Assembly (NCBI RefSeq): GCF_039545035.1 | Contig: NZ_BAABRO010000013.1 | Coordinates: forward strand, 1-64,000 | Source of the DNA: Novipirellula caenicola | GTDB taxonomy: Bacteria > Planctomycetota > Planctomycetia > Pirellulales > Pirellulaceae | Direction of reading: 5' to 3' | DNA length: 64,000 bases | The notes under the pieces: generated by a model | What the model was told of the DNA's origin: nothing | Database searches by the model: none | The model's input: the letters and a program-made list of their open reading frames with translations, nothing else | Shown: positions 8,830-17,911 of the stretch, piece after piece | How positions within the stretch are numbered: position 1 is the first letter of the stretch | Layout of the letters: each line of letters begins with the position of its first letter | Program-made: the position numbers and the translations under genes

Positions 8830-10305
8830 TCACGCACCCGAATCGGGACCAAATTGCTCTAAATAGTGATCGAGCCTCAATTTACGGCGAGTGCTATCAC
8901 TGGTCATGTACCGCACCTTTCCAAAAATGGGACGCTCCGGCCCCCACGCTCGGTCAAACCGGCCAAGTGTCCAGAAAATGCCGCTGTACGAATTGGGATC
9001 CCGTCCATCGAGCCCATATTTATTGTTAAGCTCGATCATGATCCGCAACGCCTCTTGGGGCGATTCGGTCCACCGCAAGATATTTTTTCCCCACAACATT
9101 CGCATGTAGTTGTGCATCACGCCGGTGCGAACGAGTTCACGCTGGGCAGCATTCCAAAGCGGATCGGCGGTTTTCGCGGCTTCGAGCTGTTTCAACGTAT
9201 ACACCTCGTCGCGAGGATCGCTCTGGTGCTTTCGCAGCGTTTCGATCGCCCAATCAGGCAGGGTGTCAAAGTGATCGTAGACCTCACTGTCGCGAAACGT
9301 GCGGTTAAAACTCATCTCACGCCACGTGATCAGCTGGTCCAACAACGCCTCAGCCGACTCGCTGGTGTTCCAAAATCCATGGTTTTTTCCCTTGGGTTCG
9401 GACGCTTGGTTGGGCGTCCAATCTTCATGATCCAAGATTCGATCCACGATCTCGTGGGCCGCGATGTGCCCAAAATGCAAATGGGGACTGAGCCCTGTTG
9501 TCGCATTTTCATCAGGATGATTGCGATCATCGGCGTAACGAGACAGATCGTTTTTAATAAACGCAGCCAAGCGAGCCTGAGCTGCCTTGGCCCCGCCGCT
9601 TACCGTCGGACTCGGTCGAACGTCATGGTCGATCGGGATTTTGTCGAGCCCGCCGGGTGAAAGTAATGCGTCGATGTCCGCCGGAGGCCAGCGACGGGTG
9701 ATCGCCTCAGGCAGCGATTCGAGCTTCGGAAGCGTGACCCTTGATAGCGGATCGGGTTTGGGCACTTCCAACAACACATCAAGGATATTTTTCTGCATCC
9801 AGCGGCGATAACTGTGAGCCACGGTGAAAGTGCGGTCGGGCAACCGCAGCGGCATCATGCCATTGCTGTCGATCAATTCCAGCCGTGCCGGAATACGATC
9901 TTTCACCGCCTTGATCATGTCCGGTAAAAAAAAGCATGGGTATTCGTCCGTGACAACCGTGCACGCTTTTTTTGCCAACGTGTGCAGCAGCGGACTTCCC
10001 ACTCCTGGTTTGGGTTCAACGTACGGGTAGTAGGTCGCCGATTTCTTGGCTAACGCGGCGGCATTGTCCCGCATCCCCTCGATCACGAACCGGTGCAGTC
10101 GGTCGCTCGCCCATCGATAGCGAGTGCGAAGCGGCTCAAAGACCACTAACGGCTTGTTAAACTCCTTTGCTCGATCGACTGCGTGCTGCAGCGCAAAGTT
10201 ATATCGAGTTCGCCGAAACGCGATCATCCAATACAGCACATAATCGCCATCGGGACGCAGTGGATGCGTGTTGGCATCGCTGTGACGAATCTCGGGAATC
10301 AACAT
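8830..10305 (-). CDS. phr: Class II CPD photolyase (deoxyribodipyrimidine photo-lyase)
   Basis: 491 residues from the ATG at 10305 (MLIPEIRHSDANTH). An upstream in-frame TTG would add ten residues and is less likely. It repairs UV-induced cyclobutane pyrimidine dimers with light, using FADH-. The N-terminal alpha/beta antenna domain has DYVLYWMIAFRRTRYNFAL, the class II form of the start. The C-terminal FAD domain contains TGLSPHLHFGHIA, LITWREMSFN, MHNYMRMLWGKNIL and the class II signature KYGLDGRDPNSYSG followed by ERPIFGKVRYM. The length is typical. It sits alone on the minus strand, just downstream of the MscK-like channel gene. Confidence 0.95.
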   Translation of the reverse strand: MLIPEIRHSDANTHPLRPDGDYVLYWMIAFRRTRYNFALQHAVDRAKEFNKPLVVFEPLRTRYRWASDRLHRFVIEGMRDNAAALAKKSATYYPYVEPKPGVGSPLLHTLAKKACTVVTDEYPCFFLPDMIKAVKDRIPARLELIDSNGMMPLRLPDRTFTVAHSYRRWMQKNILDVLLEVPKPDPLSRVTLPKLESLPEAITRRWPPADIDALLSPGGLDKIPIDHDVRPSPTVSGGAKAAQARLAAFIKNDLSRYADDRNHPDENATTGLSPHLHFGHIAAHEIVDRILDHEDWTPNQASEPKGKNHGFWNTSESAEALLDQLITWREMSFNRTFRDSEVYDHFDTLPDWAIETLRKHQSDPRDEVYTLKQLEAAKTADPLWNAAQRELVRTGVMHNYMRMLWGKNILRWTESPQEALRIMIELNNKYGLDGRDPNSYSGIFWTLGRFDRAWGPERPIFGKVRYMTSDSTRRKLRLDHYLEQFGPDSGA

Positions 10306-10392
10306 GCGATGACCACATTTTCGAAAACAAACCAATCAGTCGTCCGGCCACGATCGACCGGGAACCGAGTTCATTGTTCAAGCGAGGCAAGC

Positions 10393-13300
10393 TTAGCTGG
10401 GAAGGTCCGAACTCGGTTTGCCGCCCAACATCGCTGCACTGATCCCGTCGATCGAACGCACATGCAAATCTCGTTGCGGAAAAGCAATTTCGATCTTGTT
10501 TTCGCGAAAGGCATCATCAATCGCGAGGTGCAGCTCGTGTTTGATGCGGCGATAACTTGCCACACCGCCGACGAACACTCGCAGCTCAAAATTCAGCGTG
10601 CTGTCCCCGAATTCGTTAAAAATCACCATCGGCGGCGGATCGTCTAAGACCGATGCATTTTTGTTGGCCACCTCGTAAAGCAATTTTGTGGTCAAGCGAG
10701 TATCGCTGCCATACGCGACGCCGACGGTCGTCACCAATCGCAAACTAGCATTGCTGAGCGTCCAGTTGACCAAATTGCCTGTCACAAATTCTTTGTTAGG
10801 AACCACCAACTCTTTGTTGTTCCAATCCAGGATGGTTGTCGCTCGGATGCGGATTCGCGTGACCGTGCCGGTCACATCCCCGATCGTCACGGTGTCACCG
10901 ACTCGCGCCGGTCGTTCGAATAGTAAAATGATTCCGGAGACGAAGTTGGCAAAAATCTCTTGCAAACCAAAGCCCAACCCCACCGTCATCGCAGCGACCA
11001 ACCACTGCACGCTGGACCAGCTGACGCCGACAAAATGAAACGCCGCCAAGGCACCGACCAAGATCATCAAGTAGCGTGACATTGCACTGGCGGCATAGCG
11101 AGCACCTCCGTCCAGCGGCAACCGTTGCAGCAGCGTGATGTCCATCAACCCTGGGACGTTACGACACGCGATCACGGTCAATGCGATCGCGACAATCGCC
11201 ATGACCAAATCGCCAAGCGTGACCCATACCGCCCCCGAATCCGACTCGGCCGACCGATGCACGTTTAACCACAGCGGATAACGATGCACGACCCCAAGTG
11301 CAGGAAAAAACTCGCTCCAAGTCAAATACAGCCCGATTGCTCCGAGCAAAATCGGCACTAATTTGACGAAGCGTTGAGCTTGACGATTGAGGTCCGACAA
11401 TTGGACATGTCCGGCACTTTCGATCATTTCCACCGCATCGGATGGCATTTCAGGAGTCGCCTGCTTGACTTGTGCCAACGCTTCACGGCGTTCTCGAGCG
11501 CGTGCGATGGCAACACGCCGGTAGGTGAGCAACAACCACCGCATCAACAGGGCACGAACAAAGATCAAGAAGGAAACGATTCCAACCGAAACCACCACTC
11601 GCCACGACAATTGGACCGCCGCGTAATGGTACCCTGCGAGCGATCCCGCCAATAACACCAACGGGATCAGCGCCAACAGTGGCGCCAGCGTGACTCCGAT
11701 CCTGGCGGACGGAGAATCCGCCGCAGCACGAATCTGAGCCATAATCGTGCTACGTGGACCAAGCCAACTCCACAAAATAACGGCACCGGTGGTCATTGCG
11801 ATGGCAAAGGTGAGTCGCCCGATCGAGGTCGTCATCAAATCATCGCCGCGAAGCTCGGTATACATCACGATCACCGAGCAAGGGACGATGATCCTGGCAC
11901 TCCAAACCAAGCCACGGCGAATCACATCGGTCGCAGTGAGGTCCCATCCAAAGTGATCTTGGGCAACCCCATCGGTGCGAAACACATGACGCACGAAATC
12001 GATGACGTACATCAAGATGCTGCCGCTAAACAGAGCCTTTCCAAATAGATGCAGCGGTTCGCCAATCAACGTGGCACTTTCTAATCGCCACGCGATCCAC
12101 AACACCAACAGTGCTGCGGGGCTGGCAATCAACATCGTCATCAATACCGCATGTGCGGTCGGTGCAAAGCGTGTCGCGTTGGGGCGTGATGCCTCGTGCC
12201 CCAGTCGGCTCAGTTCGCGTTTGATGCGGCCGCGTGAAAACAGCAACCAACCGATCAAAATCCAAATTGGCACGGTGGCAAGAGGTTTGTCGCGAAAATC
12301 GCGAGCGAGAACCATCAAGCCGTGCTTCCAGGGCTTCAGATCAAACGCATCGAGCAACGGTTCACGCCACGAGAATCCCTCGCGGTACCAAATCGGCATG
12401 GTGCTGGGCACCCACAAGACATGTTCGGCGACAAACGCCGCATGTTCGTCGATCAAATCCGCTAATCGCCGCTGCTCGACTTCCAGATTGCTCAACCGGT
12501 TGAGTCGTTTACGGGCAATTTCCGTGAGCTCGCGATAGAGCGTCAATCGATCGTTAAAAACACGCCGCAGCTGATCCTCGACATGCTCGCGATCCTCGAT
12601 GGGGACCAATCCTGTGTGATTTTCAATGTAACGATCCACAGCGGCATCGAGGTCCAAAAGTTTCCGCCGCTCGTTTTCCCACTTCAGGATTTCGACCGTC
12701 AACTCGCTGATCGTCGCACGTCGTTTTCGCGATTCCTGGTGATACGCCGACGTGCTGGGCAGCTCGTTTTTCTCGTTGCGAAGCAGCATCCCGATCTCTT
12801 CGGAAAACTGAGCCGCTTCGGCTTGATCCCGCGTCTCGGTGAATTGAGCACTACGCGCAAGATACTCTTCGCGAGTGACAACGATCTGCTTGCGAGTTTT
12901 TTCCAGCTCTTCCAATAGCGACGTTTTGCGATTGGCCAAGGCAAGGTTGATCTCGGCGGCATCCTTGATTTCTTGGTCTGCGGCCTGAACCGCTTCGACC
13001 GCTTGGTTGGCCTTTTGCATCGCCTCGGCCTGTTCCGCTTTGGCCAGGGCGGATTGCAATTCCTCGACCTGTTTTTGTTTCAGCGTCTGTTCGCGCGCCG
13101 TGGCATCGCGCTGAAGCGCCAGCAATCGCTGGGCGTCTTCGGCCACGCGAGTTTCCGTGTCGAACAAATCCAAGTCACTTTTGAGCTGCAGGATCTTTGT
13201 CTGCAACGAGATTCGACGCGCCGATTGCAGTGGATCGGAATCGTCTTCGGCGATCTCACTTAACTGTTTCTCGGCCTCCACCAAGGCCGACCGCGACGTC

Positions 13301-14091
13301 GCGACCAGCCCGGGCAACTCCGCCATCCGCTTGCCCCAGAAGTCGACTTGGTCATTCAACGTCTTTAATTGTTGATCCAAGACGGCGAGATCCGCAAAGG
13401 CTTGACGATGCATCACTTGCAATTGGCTCAGCGGCATCTCGTCAAAATTCAAGGCGTCATTGAGCGGACGCATGGCCAATTTTTCAAGACGCGTTTGGGC
13501 GGCACTGAGATCGTCGGCGACCGTGGTTGATTGCTTGGTCAACAATTCGATTCGCTGGGCTGCGGCCTTGGATTCGTCGATCCGCGTAATCGCTTTTTTC
13601 AGCAGATCAATGATTTGCGTCTTTAGCGAATCGTCCAAATCGACCGACGCCGTGACCTGTTGAATTCGCGTTTCCAAATCGCTCTTGCTGGGCACTTGCG
13701 GGTCGGGAAGCCCGTTGGCCGTGACGGAATCAGTCGCCATGGATGGATCATTCACATCGGGCGACGAAACCCCGTCGACTTGGTCGGTTGCAGCGGCTGC
13801 CACAGGAGTCGGATTCGCAGGACGTGCGGAGGGGGCTGACCTGGGATCGCCCGATTGCCGATCGCCCGGTTGCGGGCGGGCCGATGGCGGTTCGACAGCC
13901 CCGGGCGAATTCGCATCCCCCGGCGCGGTCAACTGTAGCGGTGGCACATCCTGAGCCGTCACCTGAGCGATGGAAAGAGACAGCAGCAGACAGAGCAAGC
14001 CGATTGGAAAAGACCGGGTGTTGCCACCCGACACGGCCCTGGAAAAACACAAACGATGCAAAAGTGACTCCACGTGGGGCGATAATCGCAT
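10393..14091 (-). CDS. MscK/KefA-like mechanosensitive channel with long periplasmic domain
   Basis: 1232 residues from the ATG at 14091; a TTG at 14103 would add four. A signal peptide (FPIGLLCLLLSLSIAQVTAQD) precedes a Pro/Asp-rich linker and about 450 residues of coiled-coil helices (Leu, Glu, Gln, Lys rich), which form the periplasmic domain. About ten membrane helices follow. The C-terminal part is the MscS pore and beta domain: GLGFGLQEIFANFVSG, then RPARVGDTVTIGDVTGTVTRI and LVVPNKEFVTGNLVNW. Such large channels release solutes on osmotic downshock, and MscK types also respond to ions. The gene is alone on the minus strand, upstream of the photolyase. Confidence 0.93.
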   Translation of the reverse strand: MRLSPHVESLLHRLCFSRAVSGGNTRSFPIGLLCLLLSLSIAQVTAQDVPPLQLTAPGDANSPGAVEPPSARPQPGDRQSGDPRSAPSARPANPTPVAAAATDQVDGVSSPDVNDPSMATDSVTANGLPDPQVPSKSDLETRIQQVTASVDLDDSLKTQIIDLLKKAITRIDESKAAAQRIELLTKQSTTVADDLSAAQTRLEKLAMRPLNDALNFDEMPLSQLQVMHRQAFADLAVLDQQLKTLNDQVDFWGKRMAELPGLVATSRSALVEAEKQLSEIAEDDSDPLQSARRISLQTKILQLKSDLDLFDTETRVAEDAQRLLALQRDATAREQTLKQKQVEELQSALAKAEQAEAMQKANQAVEAVQAADQEIKDAAEINLALANRKTSLLEELEKTRKQIVVTREEYLARSAQFTETRDQAEAAQFSEEIGMLLRNEKNELPSTSAYHQESRKRRATISELTVEILKWENERRKLLDLDAAVDRYIENHTGLVPIEDREHVEDQLRRVFNDRLTLYRELTEIARKRLNRLSNLEVEQRRLADLIDEHAAFVAEHVLWVPSTMPIWYREGFSWREPLLDAFDLKPWKHGLMVLARDFRDKPLATVPIWILIGWLLFSRGRIKRELSRLGHEASRPNATRFAPTAHAVLMTMLIASPAALLVLWIAWRLESATLIGEPLHLFGKALFSGSILMYVIDFVRHVFRTDGVAQDHFGWDLTATDVIRRGLVWSARIIVPCSVIVMYTELRGDDLMTTSIGRLTFAIAMTTGAVILWSWLGPRSTIMAQIRAAADSPSARIGVTLAPLLALIPLVLLAGSLAGYHYAAVQLSWRVVVSVGIVSFLIFVRALLMRWLLLTYRRVAIARARERREALAQVKQATPEMPSDAVEMIESAGHVQLSDLNRQAQRFVKLVPILLGAIGLYLTWSEFFPALGVVHRYPLWLNVHRSAESDSGAVWVTLGDLVMAIVAIALTVIACRNVPGLMDITLLQRLPLDGGARYAASAMSRYLMILVGALAAFHFVGVSWSSVQWLVAAMTVGLGFGLQEIFANFVSGIILLFERPARVGDTVTIGDVTGTVTRIRIRATTILDWNNKELVVPNKEFVTGNLVNWTLSNASLRLVTTVGVAYGSDTRLTTKLLYEVANKNASVLDDPPPMVIFNEFGDSTLNFELRVFVGGVASYRRIKHELHLAIDDAFRENKIEIAFPQRDLHVRSIDGISAAMLGGKPSSDLPS

Positions 14092-14375
14092 ACCGGATGG
14101 CAAGTCTGCCCTGCTAAGTAGCGATAGCCACTCAAGCTTACGCAGCGTAGCATGTTGCGGTCAATTACTTTCCATCACGAACTCGCCACGGTCATTGAAT
14201 TTGGCTCTTTCCCCCGTCGCCGGCGACCGCTTCGCTGGGTTTCTGGGGGTTCGCGGTTCAAAGCGGAGTGACTTCGGCTACATTCATGCGGATCCCAGAC
14301 GCGCAGACCCATTTCCAATTTCAGTGCTTCCCATTGCTGATTTCCGTTTTCCCCTGATAGTTTGAGGTTCCCGAC

Positions 14376-15599
14376 GTGGGACGTAGGCGACGATCAATTC
14401 CTTGGGCCCTCGTTTTGGCAATCACGCTCGCTTGCATCGCTACGGCTTACGTGTTTGGCATGGCATGGTTGCAATCGCGAGGCACCTCGCATTACAGCCC
14501 AGCGGATCTGTATCTGACTCGGTTGATGGACGTCGCGATCGCGGCTTGGTTGTTTTGGATCGGATCGTCGATCGGCAGTTTTCTGAATGTCGTTGCATGG
14601 CGAATGCCACGAAACCAAAGTGTCAACGGACGATCCTATTGCCCACGCTGCAGCACCCGGCTGAAGGCCCGCGATAACTTCCCCGTATTCGGATGGCTGG
14701 CGCTCCGTGGTCGCTGCCGTACCTGCCGGCTTCCAATCTCGCCTCGCTATCCCATTGTCGAAGCGGCGGTCGGCATCAGCATCACTTGGGTCGGGATCGC
14801 CGAGATTTATCGATTGAGCCTGCCTTATCAAAATCAACATTGGCACGGCGGACCATTGTGGATTCCCGTGGTAGACCGATCGATGATGATCACGCTGCTG
14901 TATCACGTGATTGCCATCGCACTGAGCTGGGCGATGGGGCTGATACGCATGGACGGTCATGCGTTGCCCCGTCGGCTGAGCAGCACCGCGGCGGTAATCA
15001 TGGTCGGCGGCATGTTGCTGTTTCCCACGGTGATGGTCGTGCCTTGGCAAATGCAGGTACCGGCCAGTTGGCGAGGCGACGGATTGTACGTTGACGCCTT
15101 GATGCGAGTGATCACGGCGCTGGTAGCCGCCACGTTTTTGGGACGCTGTTTGGCACGCGGGTTGTGTGTCGGGGCGGATCCGAAACTTGATCCGTTGGGG
15201 AAATCAACCATTCGGTTGGTCGATCTGATCACAATCATTGCCATCCCGGCGTTGGTACTAGGTTGGCAATCACTACCTGCCGTCTTGTTCGTCGCCGCCT
15301 GTATCGCGTTAGGTTTAGGCCGGGTCCTGCCAAGTTCGACTGACATGCTTGGCCGCTTTGCCGTTGCGGTGCCCATCACCCTTTGCTTGTCGGTTGTGTT
15401 TTGGCGACCACTGCATGCAGCAGCGTATTGGCCCAGCGACGGCAGCTCGCCTTGGGTGCTGTTGGCGGCGGCTGCATTGGTGCTGATCACACCGGCGTGG
15501 CTTCGGGAAAGGCAACCGCTAGGGGGCCAATCACTGCCCTTTCACGAACCCAACGACCACGACAGCGCCGCAGCAGACTCAACTGTTTCTAAAAATTGA
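14376..15599 (+). CDS. Prepilin-peptidase-like (A24) membrane protein with degenerate catalytic motif
   Basis: 407 residues from a GTG at 14376, with GAGG about 10 bases upstream. The first membrane segment is followed by SIGSFLNVVAWRMPR, the hallmark of type IV prepilin peptidases. Two CxxC pairs follow (C89/C92 in YCPRC and C114/C117 in CRTC), the zinc-like cytoplasmic domain of bifunctional enzymes. The membrane part contains RMDGHALPRRL, which matches the first catalytic Asp region (D193), and VLGWQSLP, which matches the segment after the second. The GxGD motif expected between them is replaced by IRLVDLIT, where D283 may still be the second Asp. It may process the DUF1559 prepilin-like proteins. 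Family placement is good; activity is uncertain. Confidence 0.8.
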   Translation: MGRRRRSIPWALVLAITLACIATAYVFGMAWLQSRGTSHYSPADLYLTRLMDVAIAAWLFWIGSSIGSFLNVVAWRMPRNQSVNGRSYCPRCSTRLKARDNFPVFGWLALRGRCRTCRLPISPRYPIVEAAVGISITWVGIAEIYRLSLPYQNQHWHGGPLWIPVVDRSMMITLLYHVIAIALSWAMGLIRMDGHALPRRLSSTAAVIMVGGMLLFPTVMVVPWQMQVPASWRGDGLYVDALMRVITALVAATFLGRCLARGLCVGADPKLDPLGKSTIRLVDLITIIAIPALVLGWQSLPAVLFVAACIALGLGRVLPSSTDMLGRFAVAVPITLCLSVVFWRPLHAAAYWPSDGSSPWVLLAAAALVLITPAWLRERQPLGGQSLPFHEPNDHDSAAADSTVSKN

Positions 15600-15705
15600 G
15601 TCGTAAGCCATAGACTTTGGCTCGATCGGGGAACTAAAATTTGCAAATCCGAAATCGGCGATGGTTCCGATTTCACTCCCCCACTTATTAGTCGAGTTCG
15701 CGGTC

Positions 15706-16236
15706 ATGAAAAGACGCATGTTGAGTGTTTTGGTTTTGACTTTAGCTTTGGTCGTAACGGCAACCGCAGACGATGCGAAGCCGAAAAAGAAAGGCGATCG
15801 GGCAGGCGGAAAAAATGCGGGCGCAGCCCAGTTGCTAAAGCCGTTTGAAGCGGTCGACTTGACGGAAGAGCAAACCGCCAAGATCAAAGCCTTGGGCAAG
15901 GCGATGAACGAAAAGAGCAACGCGATCCGCGAGGAAGCGGGTGTCACCCAAGAACTGATGAAAAAGCGGGCCGAAGCGATGAAGGAAGCTCGCGAATCAG
16001 GCAAGAAAGGTAAGGAGTTGGCTGCCGAAGTCGACGCCAAGGCAGGGCTTACGGACGCCCAAGTCAACGCGATGAAAAAGGTGGCGGAACTTCGCAAGAA
16101 CTTCATGCAGGAAGCGGTCGCTCTGCTGACTGCCGAGCAAAAAGAAAAGCTTCCCGCCCGCGTCAAAGCGACTGGAAAAACCGAGGGCAAAGAAAAAGCC
16201 AAAGGTAAAGGCAAGAAGAAGAAAGAGGCAGAATAG
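15706..16236 (+). CDS. Secreted Lys-rich helical protein, Spy/LTXXQ-like
   Basis: 176 residues from the ATG at 15706; an earlier in-frame ATG at 15661 would put 15 residues before the signal peptide and is unlikely. The signal peptide is MKRRMLSVLVLTLALVVTATAD. The mature protein is nearly all charged helix: DLTEEQTAKIKAL and GLTDAQVNAMKKV are two LTxxQ-like turns, as in periplasmic Spy/CpxP-type chaperone-like proteins. It ends in a Lys/Glu repeat (KGKGKKKKEAE). A strong terminator follows about 60 bp downstream. The role is unknown; metal or misfolding stress in the periplasm is the family precedent. Confidence 0.65.
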   Translation: MKRRMLSVLVLTLALVVTATADDAKPKKKGDRAGGKNAGAAQLLKPFEAVDLTEEQTAKIKALGKAMNEKSNAIREEAGVTQELMKKRAEAMKEARESGKKGKELAAEVDAKAGLTDAQVNAMKKVAELRKNFMQEAVALLTAEQKEKLPARVKATGKTEGKEKAKGKGKKKKEAE

Positions 16237-16294
16237 GCCAATTCGGATCCTCTTCCCCCCACAGAAAACTCAACTGAACACGGTTGATAATGCG

Positions 16295-16328
16295 AAGCTT
16301 CGATTCATGATTGAATCGAAGCTTTTTT
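16295..16328 (+). terminator. Rho-independent terminator after the Spy-like gene
   Basis: A perfect 13-bp stem, AAGCTTCGATTCA at 16295-16307 and TGAATCGAAGCTT at 16312-16324, with a TGAT loop and a run of T after it. It closes the 15706-16236 transcript. Confidence 0.92.
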
Positions 16329-16419
16329 GTTATGATAAGCGTTCCGGTGCGGATGCAGAGGGCCATCCCCCCTGCGGACCGCCCGACAGATTCATTCACC
16401 CCCACAAGGCAATCCACAC

Positions 16420-17346
16420 GTGAGACTACTTAGTTCGGCGATCCTCGCACTGGCTCTTTTCACCGGTACGCTTCTGACTGGCATCGCTTCAGCCGAAACC
16501 ACCAAACTTGTCCTGGTCGCAGGCAAACCATCGCACCCACCTCGGATGCACGAGTTCAACGCCGGGGTGCAATTGTTGGCCAAGAGTTTGTCGTCGGTCG
16601 AAGACTTGGAAACCGAAGTCGTATTGAATGGTTGGCCCGAGGACGAATCGGTCTTTGAAAATGCCGATGCCGTCGTGTTCTATATGGATGGCGGTGGTCG
16701 ACACGAAGTGGTCAAAGAAAACGGTCGCCGTTTAAAACTGATCGACAAATGGGTCAAAAATGGCGTCGGCGTCGGCTTCATGCACTTTGGTGTCGAAGTG
16801 GTTGCGGATCAGGCGGGCGAGGAATTCAAAGATTGGATCGGCGGCCATTACGAACACATGTTCTCGTGCAACCCGTTTTGGGAACCGATGTTCGTCACGC
16901 TGCCGGATCATCCGATCACCCGCGGGGTAAAGCCGTTCCAAATCAAGGACGAGTGGTATTTCAACATGCGTTTCGTTGGCGACATTAGCGGAAACGAAGC
17001 GACCGAAGTCGACGGGTTAAAATTCCAGCCCATCTTGGTTGCTGTGCCATCGGATGACGTTCGCGATGGACCCTACGTCTACCCACGAGGCCCGTACGAG
17101 CATATCCAAGCGAACCAAGGCCGCGCCGAAGCGATGATGTGGGTCGTCAATCGCGACGACGGTGGCCGTGGACTTGGATTCACCGGAGGCCACTTTCATG
17201 ACAATTGGGGCAACGACGATTTCCGCAAAGTTGTTCTCAATGGCATGCTCTGGCTGGGCAAACACGAGGTCCCCGAAGGCGGCGTCCAGTCGACGGTCAC
17301 CCAAGCCGACCTGGACGCCAACCTAGACAAAAAGAACCGCCGCTAA
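16420..17346 (+). CDS. Secreted ThuA-domain protein
   Basis: 308 residues from a GTG at 16420 that begins a good signal peptide (LLSSAILALALFTGTLLTGIASAET). The rest is a ThuA-like (glutamine-amidotransferase-fold) domain: KLVLVAGKPSHPPRMHEF, ADAVVFYMDGGGRHEV, VGVGFMHFGVEV and GGHFHDNWGNDDFRKVVLNG. ThuA was named for trehalose use, but in planctomycetes secreted ThuA domains are widespread and their substrates are mostly unknown, probably sugars or glycan-derived compounds. The gene is preceded by a terminator and followed by a convergent small lipoprotein gene, so it is probably monocistronic. Confidence 0.85.
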   Translation: MRLLSSAILALALFTGTLLTGIASAETTKLVLVAGKPSHPPRMHEFNAGVQLLAKSLSSVEDLETEVVLNGWPEDESVFENADAVVFYMDGGGRHEVVKENGRRLKLIDKWVKNGVGVGFMHFGVEVVADQAGEEFKDWIGGHYEHMFSCNPFWEPMFVTLPDHPITRGVKPFQIKDEWYFNMRFVGDISGNEATEVDGLKFQPILVAVPSDDVRDGPYVYPRGPYEHIQANQGRAEAMMWVVNRDDGGRGLGFTGGHFHDNWGNDDFRKVVLNGMLWLGKHEVPEGGVQSTVTQADLDANLDKKNRR

Positions 17347-17423
17347 CAAAGACGCGGATACCTATGAGTTGGCAAAAAGAAAGCAGGCAGCGAATCATGT
17401 CGATTCACAGCCTGCTGTTGAGT

Positions 17424-17470
17424 GGCAATCGGGAACGGAGTCGCAATCCGGAACGGAGTGGCAACCGCGA
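17424..17470. repeat. 18-bp tandem repeat
   Basis: GGCAATCGGGAACGGAGT (17424-17441), CGCAATCCGGAACGGAGT (17442-17459), then a partial GGCAACCGCG. It lies between the convergent ThuA and lipoprotein genes. No gene is seen there. Confidence 0.7.
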
Positions 17471-17587
17471 CACAGTCCACCGGGACTGGTGACGTCCCCA
17501 ACCTTCGGTTGACGATTGAATCCGAGGCCAGGTCCATCATTCACGACGGCCGCTGTGCAGCACACGGATCGTATCGGGCACTCGCCG

Positions 17588-17755
17588 CTACTGATTATTC
17601 GAGTCGCCCATCGACATTTCTTCGTAGTTCTCAGGCTGAGCCGATTCATTGGTAGCCTCGATGACCTCTGGTTTCTTTTCGCCACAGCCAGAGATGCAAC
17701 AAGCGGTGAACGCGAACATGGGAATTAAAAGAACAAGTTTGCGGAGATTCATCAT
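17588..17755 (-). CDS. Small lipoprotein
   Basis: 55 residues from the paired ATG codons at 17755/17752. A signal peptide (LRKLVLLIPMFAFTACC) runs into the lipobox ISGC, so the mature chain starts at Cys as a lipid-anchored peptide of about 33 residues (CGEKKPEVIEATNESAQPEN...), acidic and polar. Tiny lipoproteins of this type occur in large numbers in planctomycetes. It may be cotranscribed with the FG-GAP lipoprotein upstream on the same strand, about 155 bp away. The longer open frame from 17812 adds residues before the signal and is not preferred. Confidence 0.7.
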   Translation of the reverse strand: MMNLRKLVLLIPMFAFTACCISGCGEKKPEVIEATNESAQPENYEEMSMGDSNNQ

Positions 17756-17911
17756 TTTTTGCTTCAGGATTAAAGAAGTTAAAAGTCGTGTGAAGTGAAC
17801 GAACATTAGCATCGAAGTTTACGCGATCCTGGTATCGATTACCACTCGCAGACGCTAACCCATTTTTCGCTTTTGCCTGCAAGGAAAGCAGCTCATCGCG
17901 TGGACGCCCCC

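Noticed and set aside
8550-8852. Minus-strand frame of 100 codons after the photolyase gene
   Set aside because: It overlaps the photolyase C-terminus, has no ribosome-binding site or family likeness, and the composition looks random.
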